64,000 nt of DNA from Salinimicrobium sp049680855 (GTDB lineage Bacteria > Bacteroidota > Bacteroidia > Flavobacteriales > Flavobacteriaceae): NCBI RefSeq assembly GCF_049680855.1, contig NZ_JBMPGS010000002.1:930001-994000 (forward strand), read 5' to 3'. Position numbers and translations under genes: made by a program. Of the stretch, positions 44,083 to 53,154 are shown piece after piece. The notes below the pieces were generated by a model. It saw nothing but the letters and a program-made list of their open reading frames with translations. It did not search any database and was not told the DNA's origin. The number at the start of each line of letters is the position of its first letter. Position 1 is the first letter of the stretch.

Positions 44083-45357
44083 TTAATTCGGAAGGGTATA
44101 AAAATCCTGCATATCTTCCAGCAACAGCGGCTCCTCCATTTCTATGAACTTCAGGAAATCGTCTTCGCCATCTGCACCAGGCGCCGGAACAGTGTATTCA
44201 TCTGCTGAATTTTGCCAGAACATCATAAAGCCAATTTCCACCTCATCTCCCGTTAAAACTTCATAAAGTTTTTCTGAAAAGAAATTCGATGGAAGTGGAT
44301 TTTGTGCACCTGCAAAAAATCCAGTTTCAGTAAGCGCCGCAATCTTTACCTTTTCTTCAGCAAGGTTTGATACTATTTTCAGCTTTTCGTTTGCAATAGG
44401 AATACGCGCACCATCTTGTGCCCTAAGGTCGCCGTAATTATCCATTCCCAGGATATCTACATATTCATCGCCGGGATAGCGTTGCAAGTAGAGGCTTTCC
44501 GAAGAATAAGAATTATCGGGCGCATAGGCGTAAAGAATATTATGTACATTCATTTCATCTCGTAGATACTCCACTGTAAACCTCCAGACGGTTTTGAAGT
44601 CCTGTGGCGTGGTATACGCAGCGCCCCACCAGAACCAGTCGCCGTCAAACTCGTGAAAAGGTCTGAAAATTACGGGCGCAAGACTACCGTCACCTCCTTT
44701 GATGCTCTTCACCACTTCAGCTACTTTTTGCAGCTTTTCCTTATAAAATTCGTGATTTGCGCCACTTGGAAGTATACTTTTAAAGGCATTGGCTTTCTGA
44801 AATTCGGTCATTTCAGAAGCGTAAAATGAGTCTCCTTCGTAGGGTTCCCGCAGGTGCCAGGTAAAATGGTTGATCATTCCCTTGCTATAGGCTTCAATTG
44901 CGTCTGCAATGATGTTCTGCTCCTGCTGATAGAACCAGTTGTTCGCCTGCCCGTTGTTTTGATCATCTGTAATAAACATAAAGTCAAGCCCAATCAAACC
45001 AGGATCACTTCCCGTGGTTTTCTTAATATCACTTTCGCCACCATTGCCATTATAAAAAGCGCGGAAAGCGTCCTGCTGCCCTACTACAAAATGAGATTCA
45101 GAAATGGTTTTTAGATGATAAAATAAAGCCACGGTTTCATCTGTAGCTGCAGGATCAACCATAAAAGTTCTGGTGTTTTCGGGCTTCAGTACGAATCCTT
45201 CTTCCTCCTCACCTCCGTCGTCATCTCCATCATCGTCACCGTCATCATCGGGATTTTCTATAAGATCTGTCGGTTCTTCAGGCTCTGTAGGTTCATCTTT
45301 GCTACAGGCAATAAGTAATGTGCCGACAAAGAAAAATAAGAGTGGTAACTTTTTCAT
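44083..45357 (-). CDS. GH26 endo-beta-mannanase, surface lipoprotein
   Basis: This 424-residue lipoprotein has the lipid Cys at 18 followed by SKDEPTEPEE, a strong acidic surface-export signal. An Asp/Gly/Glu-rich linker lies at residues 36-54. The GH26 domain has the acid/base Glu236 in FRPFHEFDGDW and the nucleophile Glu344 in ALTETGFF. WHLREPYEG and YAYAPDNS are other family marks. It probably cuts mannan at the cell surface. Its start overlaps the epimerase gene stop as ATGA, so it is the last gene of the five-gene minus-strand operon. Confidence 0.93.
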   Translation of the reverse strand: MKKLPLLFFFVGTLLIACSKDEPTEPEEPTDLIENPDDDGDDDGDDDGGEEEEGFVLKPENTRTFMVDPAATDETVALFYHLKTISESHFVVGQQDAFRAFYNGNGGESDIKKTTGSDPGLIGLDFMFITDDQNNGQANNWFYQQEQNIIADAIEAYSKGMINHFTWHLREPYEGDSFYASEMTEFQKANAFKSILPSGANHEFYKEKLQKVAEVVKSIKGGDGSLAPVIFRPFHEFDGDWFWWGAAYTTPQDFKTVWRFTVEYLRDEMNVHNILYAYAPDNSYSSESLYLQRYPGDEYVDILGMDNYGDLRAQDGARIPIANEKLKIVSNLAEEKVKIAALTETGFFAGAQNPLPSNFFSEKLYEVLTGDEVEIGFMMFWQNSADEYTVPAPGADGEDDFLKFIEMEEPLLLEDMQDFYTLPN

Positions 45358-46547
45358 GAGTTTGATTGTATTAGTTGAATGCAGCCTCTTGAATTATGAT
45401 AAGGGCATTTCCACAATCCCAGTTTATCCTCTTCCTTATATGGCTGGTTATTTTCATCTACACGGAAAAACCATTCCCCGTTTTCTGAATCAATTATATG
45501 TTGTTTTGTATACTCCCAGATGTCAAAAATGGCATTTTGAAAACTCTTTTCTCCGGAAATCCTGAAAGCGTATTCCAGCCCCACCATGGCTTCTATTTGC
45601 GGCCACCAGTGCCTGTCTGTATCTATTTCGCCGGAATCTAAATCTTTCTCATTTAAAACCCCTTTTCCTTCAACATAAGCCTCTTTTAGAAAGGTTTCTG
45701 CCACTTTTACGGCAACTTCTTCAGCTTTTTGCAGCAAATCATCATTTTCTGAAGCCCGGGCAGCTTCAATCATAAGCCAAACAGCTTCAATGTCGTGCCC
45801 GTAGGAAACCACATTTCCTTCCCGACTCCATTCTTTATCAAAAAAGAGCTGAAAATGATCATTTTTAGGATCGTAAAATTTCTTCAGAAATAAATCTGTT
45901 AGGTTATCTAAAGCTTCCTTCACTTTCGCGTTTTTGGATATCCTGTAGAGCGTGGTGTAGGCTTCCAGCACATGCAAATGCGTATTCATGGTCTTTGCAG
46001 AATTGCGGTCTTTCTCACTTAGCCGCATATCTTCAATAGGCGACCAATCTTCCTGAAATGCTTCAAAATACCCGTTAAATTCGCGGTCACGTGCATGTTC
46101 TTCAATCAACTTGAACAACGAAAGTGCCCATTCCCGGGACTTTTCTTCTCCTGAAAAAAAATAATATTCAGAAAGAGCATAAATGGCGAAAGCCTGTGCA
46201 TAGATTTGCTTTCTCTTATTAACCGGATTTCCTTCTGCATCAAGTTCCCAATAAACGCCACCAAAATTTTTATCCTGAAAACGGCTTTTTAGGTTCTCGT
46301 ATCCGCGATCTGCATAAGCCCTTAAATTTTCGTCATTTTTGAAATTCCCCGCTGCAGAAAAACTCCACAAAATGCGGGTATTCAGGATGATTCCTTTATT
46401 CGCGTCTGGAATTAATTTGTTATAATGATCCCGCTGACCTACAAATCCGCCTTTTTCTTCATCCAGGCTGTTTTCCTTCCAGTATCTTAGGATGTTATCC
46501 AGTTCAGAAGCAAGTTCAGATTTTAATTTTTCAGCGGAATTCAGCAT
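45354..46547 (-). CDS. AGE-family 2-epimerase (mannobiose/cellobiose 2-epimerase)
   Basis: This 397-residue cytoplasmic protein has the (alpha/alpha)6-barrel marks of the N-acylglucosamine 2-epimerase family: HLHVLEAYTTLYR, YGHDIEAVWLMIEAA, DRHWWPQIEAMVGLEYA, and GLWKCPYHNSRG at the end. In mannan loci this enzyme turns beta-1,4-mannobiose into 4-O-beta-mannosyl-glucose, the substrate of the GH130 phosphorylase encoded just before it. There is no signal peptide, which fits cytoplasmic action. It overlaps both neighbours by one to four bases. Confidence 0.9.
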   Translation of the reverse strand: MLNSAEKLKSELASELDNILRYWKENSLDEEKGGFVGQRDHYNKLIPDANKGIILNTRILWSFSAAGNFKNDENLRAYADRGYENLKSRFQDKNFGGVYWELDAEGNPVNKRKQIYAQAFAIYALSEYYFFSGEEKSREWALSLFKLIEEHARDREFNGYFEAFQEDWSPIEDMRLSEKDRNSAKTMNTHLHVLEAYTTLYRISKNAKVKEALDNLTDLFLKKFYDPKNDHFQLFFDKEWSREGNVVSYGHDIEAVWLMIEAARASENDDLLQKAEEVAVKVAETFLKEAYVEGKGVLNEKDLDSGEIDTDRHWWPQIEAMVGLEYAFRISGEKSFQNAIFDIWEYTKQHIIDSENGEWFFRVDENNQPYKEEDKLGLWKCPYHNSRGCIQLIQSNS

Positions 46548-47710
46548 TAATCCAGGTTTTTATTATGATCTACAAGTTTGATGATATTTTGTACAGAATC
46601 TGCGGAAGTCATTTTGTCTTCAGAAGTGTTCTTTACGTAATCCAAAAGCCTTTCTACGGTGGAAACTGCTACATGGCTCCTGGTATCTGAAGAGGCATAG
46701 TAGATATACACTTTCCCGTCATCATCTGTGATCCAGCCGTTTCCGAAAAGCACGTTTGGCACATCTCCCACTGTCTCTTTGTAATTTGGTGCCATGAAAT
46801 ATCCCGCCGGCTGATGAATTACTTTTGAAATATCATTAAGATCGGTCATGAAGAGATAGAGCGTATAACGCAGTCCGCCGGCAGTGTTTCTCACGCCGTG
46901 CGCGAGGTGCAACCAGCCTTCATTTGTTTTAATTGGAGCTGGCCCCAAACCGTTTTTCATTTCATAGATGGTATGATAGGCTTTATGGTTGATGATCTTT
47001 TCATCTTCCAAAACAGGATTTGTAATATCCTTTACATACCCGAGACCGATACCACCACCTTTACCGACTTCAATGAAACCATCCTGCGGACGCGTATACA
47101 ACGCATATTTCCCATTCACAAATTCAGGATGCATCACCACGTTTCGTTGCTGCCCCGAAGTTGAAATAAGATCTGGCAGGCGTTCCCATTTTACAAGGTC
47201 TTTGGTACGGGCGATTCCTGCATTGGCAATCGCAGCAGTCGTGTCGGGGTTTGATTTATCTTTCCTTTCGGTACAAAAAACGCCGTAGATCCAGCCATCT
47301 TCATGTTTGGTGAGGCGCATATCATACACATTCGTATCAGGCTCCTCCAGCTGTGGCATCACCACGGGCTTGTCCCAGAACCTGAAGTTATCAATCCCGT
47401 TTGGGCTTTCGGCCATTGCAAAAAAGGATTTACGATCGTTCCCTTCAACACGCACCGCGAGCACATATTTGCCATTGAATTTAATTGCGCCGGGGTTAAA
47501 AGTGGCATTTACGCCTATCCTTTCCAGTCCCAGCGGATTCGTCTCTGCATTAAAATCATATCTCCAGTGCAAGGGAGCATGAGCGGCTGTTACCACAGGG
47601 TTCTGGTAGCGCTCATAAATGCCGTTCGAAGGCAGTACGGGACCGTTTTTAAGCTGAAGAAAATCTTTATGTTCTTTCATCAGACTTTCATATTGAGGGA
47701 TCATCTTCAT
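46547..47710 (-). CDS. GH130 4-O-beta-D-mannosyl-D-glucose phosphorylase
   Basis: The start at 47710 (MKMIPQYESLM) is favoured because it directly follows a strong AGGAGGTG; the frame extends to an ATG at 47737. The 387-residue protein has the GH130_1 marks: NPVVTAAHAPLHWRYDFN, ESPNGIDNFRFW, the catalytic Asp in TNVYDMRLTKHEDGWIYG, ALYTRPQDGF and HLAHGVRNTAGGLRYTLY. It uses phosphate to split mannosyl-glucose into mannose-1-phosphate and glucose. Together with the symporter and epimerase this is the known cytoplasmic mannobiose route of Bacteroides fragilis type. No beta-mannosidase is seen in the window. Confidence 0.93.
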   Translation of the reverse strand: MKMIPQYESLMKEHKDFLQLKNGPVLPSNGIYERYQNPVVTAAHAPLHWRYDFNAETNPLGLERIGVNATFNPGAIKFNGKYVLAVRVEGNDRKSFFAMAESPNGIDNFRFWDKPVVMPQLEEPDTNVYDMRLTKHEDGWIYGVFCTERKDKSNPDTTAAIANAGIARTKDLVKWERLPDLISTSGQQRNVVMHPEFVNGKYALYTRPQDGFIEVGKGGGIGLGYVKDITNPVLEDEKIINHKAYHTIYEMKNGLGPAPIKTNEGWLHLAHGVRNTAGGLRYTLYLFMTDLNDISKVIHQPAGYFMAPNYKETVGDVPNVLFGNGWITDDDGKVYIYYASSDTRSHVAVSTVERLLDYVKNTSEDKMTSADSVQNIIKLVDHNKNLD

Positions 47711-47749
47711 TTCACCTCCTTTTTTAGTTATACTCATAGGGCGTATACT

Positions 47750-49585
47750 TTATTTAACAGTAATATCTTGTTCTTTTTTAATGTGGTCCCACCAGTTTTT
47801 CTTCAGAATAACTACGCAAATCAGAAGTACGACCAGGGAAATTATAAATGGAATGTTCTTGTGTAAAATGAGGTAAAGCGGAATGAGCACCAGCAAGGTC
47901 TGGGCCACAATCCCAATAAAAACATTGAACATATCTCTTGAAAAATTCTTATTCTTTATGAATTCGGGGTCGCTTTCTTGTACCTTATTGTGAATTGGTT
48001 TCCAGAATCCCCAAGGGCGTGTTTTTCTATAAAAATCTACCAGTACTTTTTCATTTGTTGGAGGGGCTGTGTAAGTTCCAATAATACTTCCGGCTATGGA
48101 AATCAACAAAATTGCCGGAAAGTAATAAAGGTCAAGCGTATCTGTTAATAAAGGAAAGATCATTGCGGGAATAATTCCTGAAACCATCCCCCAGAAATAA
48201 CCTTCCCCGTTAAAACGCCACCAGTACCATTTAAGGGTGTTGGATACCACATAACTTCCGTAGAGTGCTGAAACGATCCACTGCAGGATAGAGTTCACAT
48301 CCAGCACAAAAAATCCAAGAATTATACTTATTAGAACCACGACAATCCCACTCCCATAATTCATTTTTCGCACTTCCCGCGAACTTGCTTCGGGTTTGTA
48401 TTTAAGGTAAATATCATTCACGAGGTACGCCTGCGCAGCGTTCAGAGTTCCTGCAAAAGTGGACATAAAAGCCGCTAAAAGTCCGGCCAAAAGCAAACCT
48501 AAGAGTCCAACAGGAACAAATTGTTCAATTGCTGCAGGAAGGATCTTCTCAAGATCAAGGATTCCCGCGGTTTCCAAATTTAGATCGTCATAAAACAAGA
48601 TCGCTAACGTAGAGAAACCTCCAACCATAAGGTATCTCGTGGGAATAAGGGCCGCAATGGAGAAAGCACTCATTTTCGCCGCTTCCAAAGGAGATTTTGT
48701 GGAAAGGATCTTCTGCATATCATAATTTGGAGCAGGACCGGCCACACTTGATAGGAAACCCTTGAAGACCATGAGCATAAAAAATAATCCGAAAAGCGAA
48801 TATTGGTCGGAAGCAATTTTGGCATTCACTTCACCAATAATACCTGTCCAATCCAGATTTAATTCCCATCCAAACAGTGGATTAAACCAACCTTCAGGCA
48901 CGTTCATGGTATTTTCTCCCAATGCCATCCAGGCAATCACTGCAATGGCAATAGAAGAAACGGTCATGATACTGTACTGCAAAAGATCTGTCCATACAAT
49001 ACCGGACATCCCGCCGAGAATAGAGTAAAAAATGGCAAAAAAAGTAAAGATTATTCCGTAGAAATGCGGAATAAATTCTGCAGGAACATTAAAAGGTACA
49101 TAAGCCGATACTATTTTCCACGGAATGAAAATTTCTACAAATTTTCCCAAACCAATAAAGCCATAGGCGAGAAACCCAAGACAGCTTAATATAGCAAAAA
49201 TCACGATAATGCTGTGCGACCTGTTACCGCCCTGGCCTTTCCCAAACCTGAAGTGAATCCATTCTGCACCAGTAGTAACCTGCGATCGCCGCAACCAGGC
49301 CGCAAGGAATATCATAAGGAACACCTGGTTGAATACTGGCCACAACCACGGTATCCAGATACTTTTGAGTCCGTAGACAAAAGTGAGCGTCACCAGCCAC
49401 ATTGTTCCCGAAATATCAAACATTCCGGAAGCGTTTGAAAGCCCCAGCATATACCACGGTAAATCCTTACCACCTAAAAGATAATCATCCTTACTCTTCT
49501 GCGCCTTTTTTCGCAAGGCCAGCCCAATGAGGATGGTACCAATGAGGTAACCTAGTATAATCGCAATGTCCAGTCCTTGTAACAT
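47750..49585 (-). CDS. Sodium:solute symporter (SSS family), probable mannobiose transporter
   Basis: This 611-residue membrane protein has about 14 hydrophobic segments. It starts LDIAIILGYLIGTILIGLALRKK and has the SSS marks DYLLGGKDLPWYMLGLSNASGMFD and GLLLAGLLAAFMSTFAGTLN. The long C-terminal tail contains two extra helices. SSS members import sugars with Na+. Its place between GH26 and GH130 points to mannobiose or short manno-oligosaccharides as cargo; this is an inference from context. It lies 16 bases after the upstream GH26 gene, in the same operon. Confidence 0.9.
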   Translation of the reverse strand: MLQGLDIAIILGYLIGTILIGLALRKKAQKSKDDYLLGGKDLPWYMLGLSNASGMFDISGTMWLVTLTFVYGLKSIWIPWLWPVFNQVFLMIFLAAWLRRSQVTTGAEWIHFRFGKGQGGNRSHSIIVIFAILSCLGFLAYGFIGLGKFVEIFIPWKIVSAYVPFNVPAEFIPHFYGIIFTFFAIFYSILGGMSGIVWTDLLQYSIMTVSSIAIAVIAWMALGENTMNVPEGWFNPLFGWELNLDWTGIIGEVNAKIASDQYSLFGLFFMLMVFKGFLSSVAGPAPNYDMQKILSTKSPLEAAKMSAFSIAALIPTRYLMVGGFSTLAILFYDDLNLETAGILDLEKILPAAIEQFVPVGLLGLLLAGLLAAFMSTFAGTLNAAQAYLVNDIYLKYKPEASSREVRKMNYGSGIVVVLISIILGFFVLDVNSILQWIVSALYGSYVVSNTLKWYWWRFNGEGYFWGMVSGIIPAMIFPLLTDTLDLYYFPAILLISIAGSIIGTYTAPPTNEKVLVDFYRKTRPWGFWKPIHNKVQESDPEFIKNKNFSRDMFNVFIGIVAQTLLVLIPLYLILHKNIPFIISLVVLLICVVILKKNWWDHIKKEQDITVK

Positions 49586-49601
49586 AGAGGGGATATTTTA
49601 T

Positions 49602-50729
49602 TTAGTTGGCAATTTCTTTTACTTCATCAAGAAAGAGCATTTCTTCAAGGGTCGCAAATTCCTTAAAATCTTCTTCGGAAATTTCTCCTTTATAGGTGGA
49701 AAAATAATGTGAAGGCCGATCGTTTCTCCACAAAAGCACCCAGGAAATACCTGAATCCTTTATTCCCGGATAAAGCGTTTGCGTCCACCAGTGCTCGTCC
49801 TCTCCAAAATTGTTATTTCCGCTTTCGGTAAGCGCATAAGGTTTGCCGTTGATCGCAGCCTTTTTCTGAAGAATTTGCAGGTTTTCTTTAACGCTCCTGG
49901 TAAAAGCTTCATTCCCGCTATGGTTATAAATGTCAACCCCCAGAATATCCACGTAATCATCTCCTGGATAAAAGGTGTCAAAATCCTGCTCATCGCGCAA
50001 AGTATTGGGAGAATATGCATATAACAAACTATGTACATTATTTCTTTCAAGAAGCTCTTTGGTTTCACGCCACAACTGCTTGTAATTTTCTGTAGAAACG
50101 TTCTCTCCTCCCCACCAGAACCAGGAACCGTTCATTTCATGAAAAGGCCGAAATACTATTGGGGTAATATTCCCCTTTTTATCTTTTAAAGAGTTTAAAA
50201 ATTCACTCAATCCTTGAATCCACAATTCATATTTCTCACGCTCTGCACCACCTTTTAAAATTGCAGGAACAGCCTTGGTAGTATCCCAGGAACCACCATT
50301 GGAAACAGGATTGTTCATATGCCAGCTTATGGTAATAATTGCGCCTCGATTGTACATTTTCTGCATATGGTCTTTCATAAGTGCAAATGAGACGGTATCC
50401 AGGTTGGCCGCGTTCCCTAATTCTATATGACCTATATCAAAACCATGAACCGCAGGAAATTTCCCCGCAACATCTTTTATATCGCTTCTCAAATTTGCAG
50501 GATCATCAGCATGCTCCCAGTTTACCCCGTATGCTGTCGCATCCTGGTGCCCGAAAGCAATTCCTTTTTTTGCTATTTCCTGAAGTCGGTGATACAATAA
50601 TTTGGCTTGATCTGTTGCATTGTCATCGGCCAGTTCAATCTTTTCTAAATCGATTTCGCTTCTTGTTCTACAAGAGGTTGCACTACAAAAAATGGCAAAC
50701 AGAAGAACAATTTTGACAATATATTTCAT
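49602..50729 (-). CDS. GH26 beta-mannanase/mannobiohydrolase, probable periplasmic lipoprotein
   Basis: ATG at 50729 gives MKYIVKIVLLFAIFCSATSC with the lipid Cys at 20; the upstream extension has no signal-peptide quality. The protein has 375 residues. After the Cys comes RTRSEIDLEK, which lacks the acidic export signal, so it is expected to stay in the periplasm. The acid/base is Glu198 in FRPFHEMNGSWFWWGG and the nucleophile Glu302 in ALTESGNNNF. The N-terminal GIAFGHQDATAYGV is typical of GH26. It may release mannobiose for the symporter encoded next. It is the first gene of the minus-strand operon. Confidence 0.92.
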   Translation of the reverse strand: MKYIVKIVLLFAIFCSATSCRTRSEIDLEKIELADDNATDQAKLLYHRLQEIAKKGIAFGHQDATAYGVNWEHADDPANLRSDIKDVAGKFPAVHGFDIGHIELGNAANLDTVSFALMKDHMQKMYNRGAIITISWHMNNPVSNGGSWDTTKAVPAILKGGAEREKYELWIQGLSEFLNSLKDKKGNITPIVFRPFHEMNGSWFWWGGENVSTENYKQLWRETKELLERNNVHSLLYAYSPNTLRDEQDFDTFYPGDDYVDILGVDIYNHSGNEAFTRSVKENLQILQKKAAINGKPYALTESGNNNFGEDEHWWTQTLYPGIKDSGISWVLLWRNDRPSHYFSTYKGEISEEDFKEFATLEEMLFLDEVKEIAN

Positions 50730-50743
50730 CTGAAATGCAGAAT

Positions 50744-50787
50744 TAAAGTTATTTGTTGACAAAAAGTTTTAGTCGTTGCTAAAACTT
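50744..50787 (-). promoter_or_regulatory. Mannan operon promoter with inverted repeat AAGTTTTAG-N6-CTAAAACTT
   Basis: On the minus strand a -7-like TAACTTTA (50744-50751) lies 15 bases before the ATG. Upstream, 9-bp perfect arms at 50764-50772 and 50779-50787 with a 6-base spacer cover the place of the -33 element. No TTTG is present there. This suggests a regulator that replaces the -33 contact or blocks it. Confidence 0.6.
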
Positions 50788-50935
50788 ACATTATATTTAA
50801 ACCTGAAAAATTTGTTAAATAAATTATTGGCAGGCGATAAATTAATTATTCCAAAAATAAGCCGCATCCATTTATTGAAATAATATGATTTTGTCATTTA
50901 ATGATAAGATTTTTTCCGGCTGAACAGATCAAAAG

Positions 50936-51808
50936 ATGAATGAACATATCCATAGAGAAATCACCCCTTTAGCCCCCGAAGACAGCTTCCTGGTTTTTGA
51001 CCGGATCAAAGACGATTTCGATTTTCCCATCCACTTCCATCCTGAATATGAATTAAATTTCATCATTAACGGCAAGGGAGTGAGAAGAATTATGGGCGAC
51101 AGCCTGGAGGAAATAGGCGAGATCGAACTGGTTCTCGTGGGACCTAACCTGCAACATGGCTGGGAGCTGCATAACTGCAAAAGCAAAAACATTCATGAAA
51201 TTACCATTCAGTTTCACAATGACCTTTTTGACACTAAACTTCTTTCCCGGCGCATCATGAAGCCTATTAAAGACATGTTTGAGCGATCTGCTCACGGCAT
51301 TCTTTTTTCAGAAAAGATAGCTGAAGAAATAAAACCAAAACTTCTCAAACTTTCCAGGATTGACAGCATAGATTATTTTCTGGAACTTATCTGCATTTTA
51401 CAGGATCTCGCCACTTCCAGGAACCAGCGCATGCTTTCCTCCTACACTTCTAATAATAAGAATTTTGAGAACAGTGAAAAGATCAAGGTGATCTATGAAT
51501 ATATCCAGGCCAACTATCAAAACAAGATCTCGCTGGCAGATATTTCAAAGCTGGTAAATATGAGTCCGGTGTCGTTTAACCGATTTATAAAAAAACGTAC
51601 CGGCAAAACTTTTATTGAGTATGTCAATGACACGAGAATTGGATATGCCGCTCAATGGCTGATAGAAAAAGATCTAAGTATTGCCGAAGTGGCTTTTAAA
51701 AGCGGCTTTAATAATATCGCCAATTTTAATCGTGTCTTTAAAAAGAGTAAAAATTGCACCCCAAGCCAATACCGCGAAGAATTCAGCGGAATTAAACGTA
51801 TCCTTTAA
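50936..51808 (+). CDS. AraC-family transcriptional regulator with cupin sensor domain
   Basis: This 290-residue protein has an N-terminal cupin (FPIHFHPEYELNFIINGKGVRRIMGD and GEIELVLVGPNLQHGW), as in sugar-sensing AraC proteins. Two C-terminal helix-turn-helix units follow (ISLADISKLVNMSPVSFNRFIKKRTG and SIAEVAFKSGFNNIANFNRVFKKSKNCTPSQYRE). It lies between the divergent halves of the mannan locus, 206 bases from the GH26 operon start. It is probably the locus regulator with a mannan-derived sugar as signal. Candidate sites are the inverted repeats at 50764 and 52989, although AraC proteins more often bind direct repeats. Confidence 0.9.
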   Translation: MNEHIHREITPLAPEDSFLVFDRIKDDFDFPIHFHPEYELNFIINGKGVRRIMGDSLEEIGEIELVLVGPNLQHGWELHNCKSKNIHEITIQFHNDLFDTKLLSRRIMKPIKDMFERSAHGILFSEKIAEEIKPKLLKLSRIDSIDYFLELICILQDLATSRNQRMLSSYTSNNKNFENSEKIKVIYEYIQANYQNKISLADISKLVNMSPVSFNRFIKKRTGKTFIEYVNDTRIGYAAQWLIEKDLSIAEVAFKSGFNNIANFNRVFKKSKNCTPSQYREEFSGIKRIL

Positions 51809-51828
51809 CAACCTTAATTTAACTCATA

Positions 51829-52881
51829 ATGCTATCTTTAAAAAAACCTTTCATAATCCTATTTTTGACTATCCTGCTGCAGGCTTGTGCGACTAATAAT
51901 CCCGGTGTTGATGCCGGGGATGATCATATCTCGGAAATACCAGATGAACCAAAAGATGACACCGGCGACGAGTCTGGAGAGGAAACAACTCCTGTTGCCC
52001 GTTACGGCCAGTTGCAAATAGAAGGAGGCACTCTTGTAGACCAGCAGGGTGATCCGGTTCAGTTAAAAGGTATGTCATTATTCTGGAGCCAGTGGCAGCC
52101 TCAATTCTACAACGAAACGACTGTGAAGAACCTTGTAGATTTCTGGAAGATTGATATAATTAGAGCCGCAATGGCCGTAGAACACGAAGGATATCTTCAA
52201 AATCCCGAAGAAGAAATGAGAAAAGTTCAGCGGGTGATCGACGCAGCTATTGAAGAGGAAATTTATGTGATCGTGGACTGGCATGATCATCATGCAGAAG
52301 ATCATCTGGAAGAATCGAAAAAATTCTTTTCTGAAATTGCCGAAAAATATGGTAATCATCCAAACCTTATCTATGAGCCATACAATGAGCCCTTAAACGT
52401 ATCCTGGACCGATGTTTTAAAACCGTACCATGAAGCAATACTTTCAGAAATAAGGAAATTCGATCCCGATAATGTAGTGGTACTGGGAACGCCGGAATGG
52501 TCACAAAGGGTAGATTTAGCCGCACAGGATCCTGTCAATGATTCAAACGTCGCTTATACCCTGCACTTTTATGCCGGTACACATAAGGAAGATCTCCGCA
52601 ATAAAGCCCTTACCGCCATGCAAAAAGGTTTAGCAATTTTTGTTACCGAGTACGGCACCGTTAATGCAGACGGCGATGGCGCGGTAGCAGTGGAATCTAT
52701 GAAAGATTGGTACAAATTCATGGATAAACATAATCTTTCCTGGTGCAACTGGTCTATTGCTGATAAAGATGAATCATCGGCAGCGGTTTTACCCGGTACT
52801 ACCCCAAAAGGGCTAAGGGAAGAAAATAATATTTCTTCTTCCGGGTCTTTGGTACGTTCAGAGTTATTGCAAAGAGAATAA
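51829..52881 (+). CDS. GH5 family endo-glycanase lipoprotein
   Basis: This 350-residue lipoprotein has the lipid Cys at 20 (LLQACATNNPG), followed by an acidic linker rich in Asp, Glu and Thr (residues 27-55). The catalytic domain has LQIEGGTLVDQQGDPVQLKG, the acid/base Glu187 in YEPYNEPL, and the nucleophile Glu274 in FVTEYGT. It is closest to the GH5_2 cellulase-like group, so it may cut the glucose-containing parts of glucomannan. It lies 20 bases after the AraC gene and may be co-transcribed with it. Confidence 0.88.
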   Translation: MLSLKKPFIILFLTILLQACATNNPGVDAGDDHISEIPDEPKDDTGDESGEETTPVARYGQLQIEGGTLVDQQGDPVQLKGMSLFWSQWQPQFYNETTVKNLVDFWKIDIIRAAMAVEHEGYLQNPEEEMRKVQRVIDAAIEEEIYVIVDWHDHHAEDHLEESKKFFSEIAEKYGNHPNLIYEPYNEPLNVSWTDVLKPYHEAILSEIRKFDPDNVVVLGTPEWSQRVDLAAQDPVNDSNVAYTLHFYAGTHKEDLRNKALTAMQKGLAIFVTEYGTVNADGDGAVAVESMKDWYKFMDKHNLSWCNWSIADKDESSAAVLPGTTPKGLREENNISSSGSLVRSELLQRE

Positions 52882-52988
52882 AAGACATCATCTAAATGAG
52901 ATTTTAAGCAGAAAGGATTGCTTGTTTGTAAGTCGTAAAGATCTTCACCTCTTTGTGTAACAAGCCCGTTATTAACATATCAGGAAAA

Positions 52989-53018
52989 AATATTATTAAT
53001 AAATGATAAAATAATATT
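52989..53018. promoter_or_regulatory. Inverted repeat AATATTATT-N12-AATAATATT upstream of susC
   Basis: Perfect 9-bp arms with a 12-base spacer end 22 bases before the -7 box of the susC-like gene, at the position of an upstream activator site. AT-only arms could arise by chance, so this is a candidate only. Confidence 0.4.
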
Positions 53019-53040
53019 AACAACAGCATTACAGCTACTA

Positions 53041-53048
53041 TAAATTTG
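53041..53048 (+). promoter_or_regulatory. -7 box of the SusCD operon
   Basis: TAAATTTG is a full match to TAnnTTTG. It lies 106 bases before the ATG, giving a leader of about 100 bases. No TTTG -33 element is present, as expected for an activated promoter. Confidence 0.5.
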
Positions 53049-53072
53049 AAGCATGTAAAATTTTGGGGTCTC

Positions 53073-53086
53073 ATGACACAGGTCAT
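53073..53086. promoter_or_regulatory. Inverted repeat ATGAC-ACAG-GTCAT in the susC leader
   Basis: Perfect 5-bp arms with a 4-base spacer lie about 20 bases after the expected transcription start. It could be an operator or a small RNA hairpin. Confidence 0.35.
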
Positions 53087-53154
53087 ATATTGATTTCGCT
53101 ATTTTACATTTTTTACAGTTCATTTTTTTAAAACCAATTAACCATACATTCCTT

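Noticed and set aside
45523..45538. CAAAAATGGCATTTT copy inside the epimerase gene
   Set aside because: It is explained by the coding sequence (FQNAIFDIW), lacks one arm base, and is not intergenic.
47711..47737. Upstream ATG for the GH130 gene
   Set aside because: The added residues are encoded by the strong AGGAGGTG ribosome site region, so the start at 47710 is preferred.
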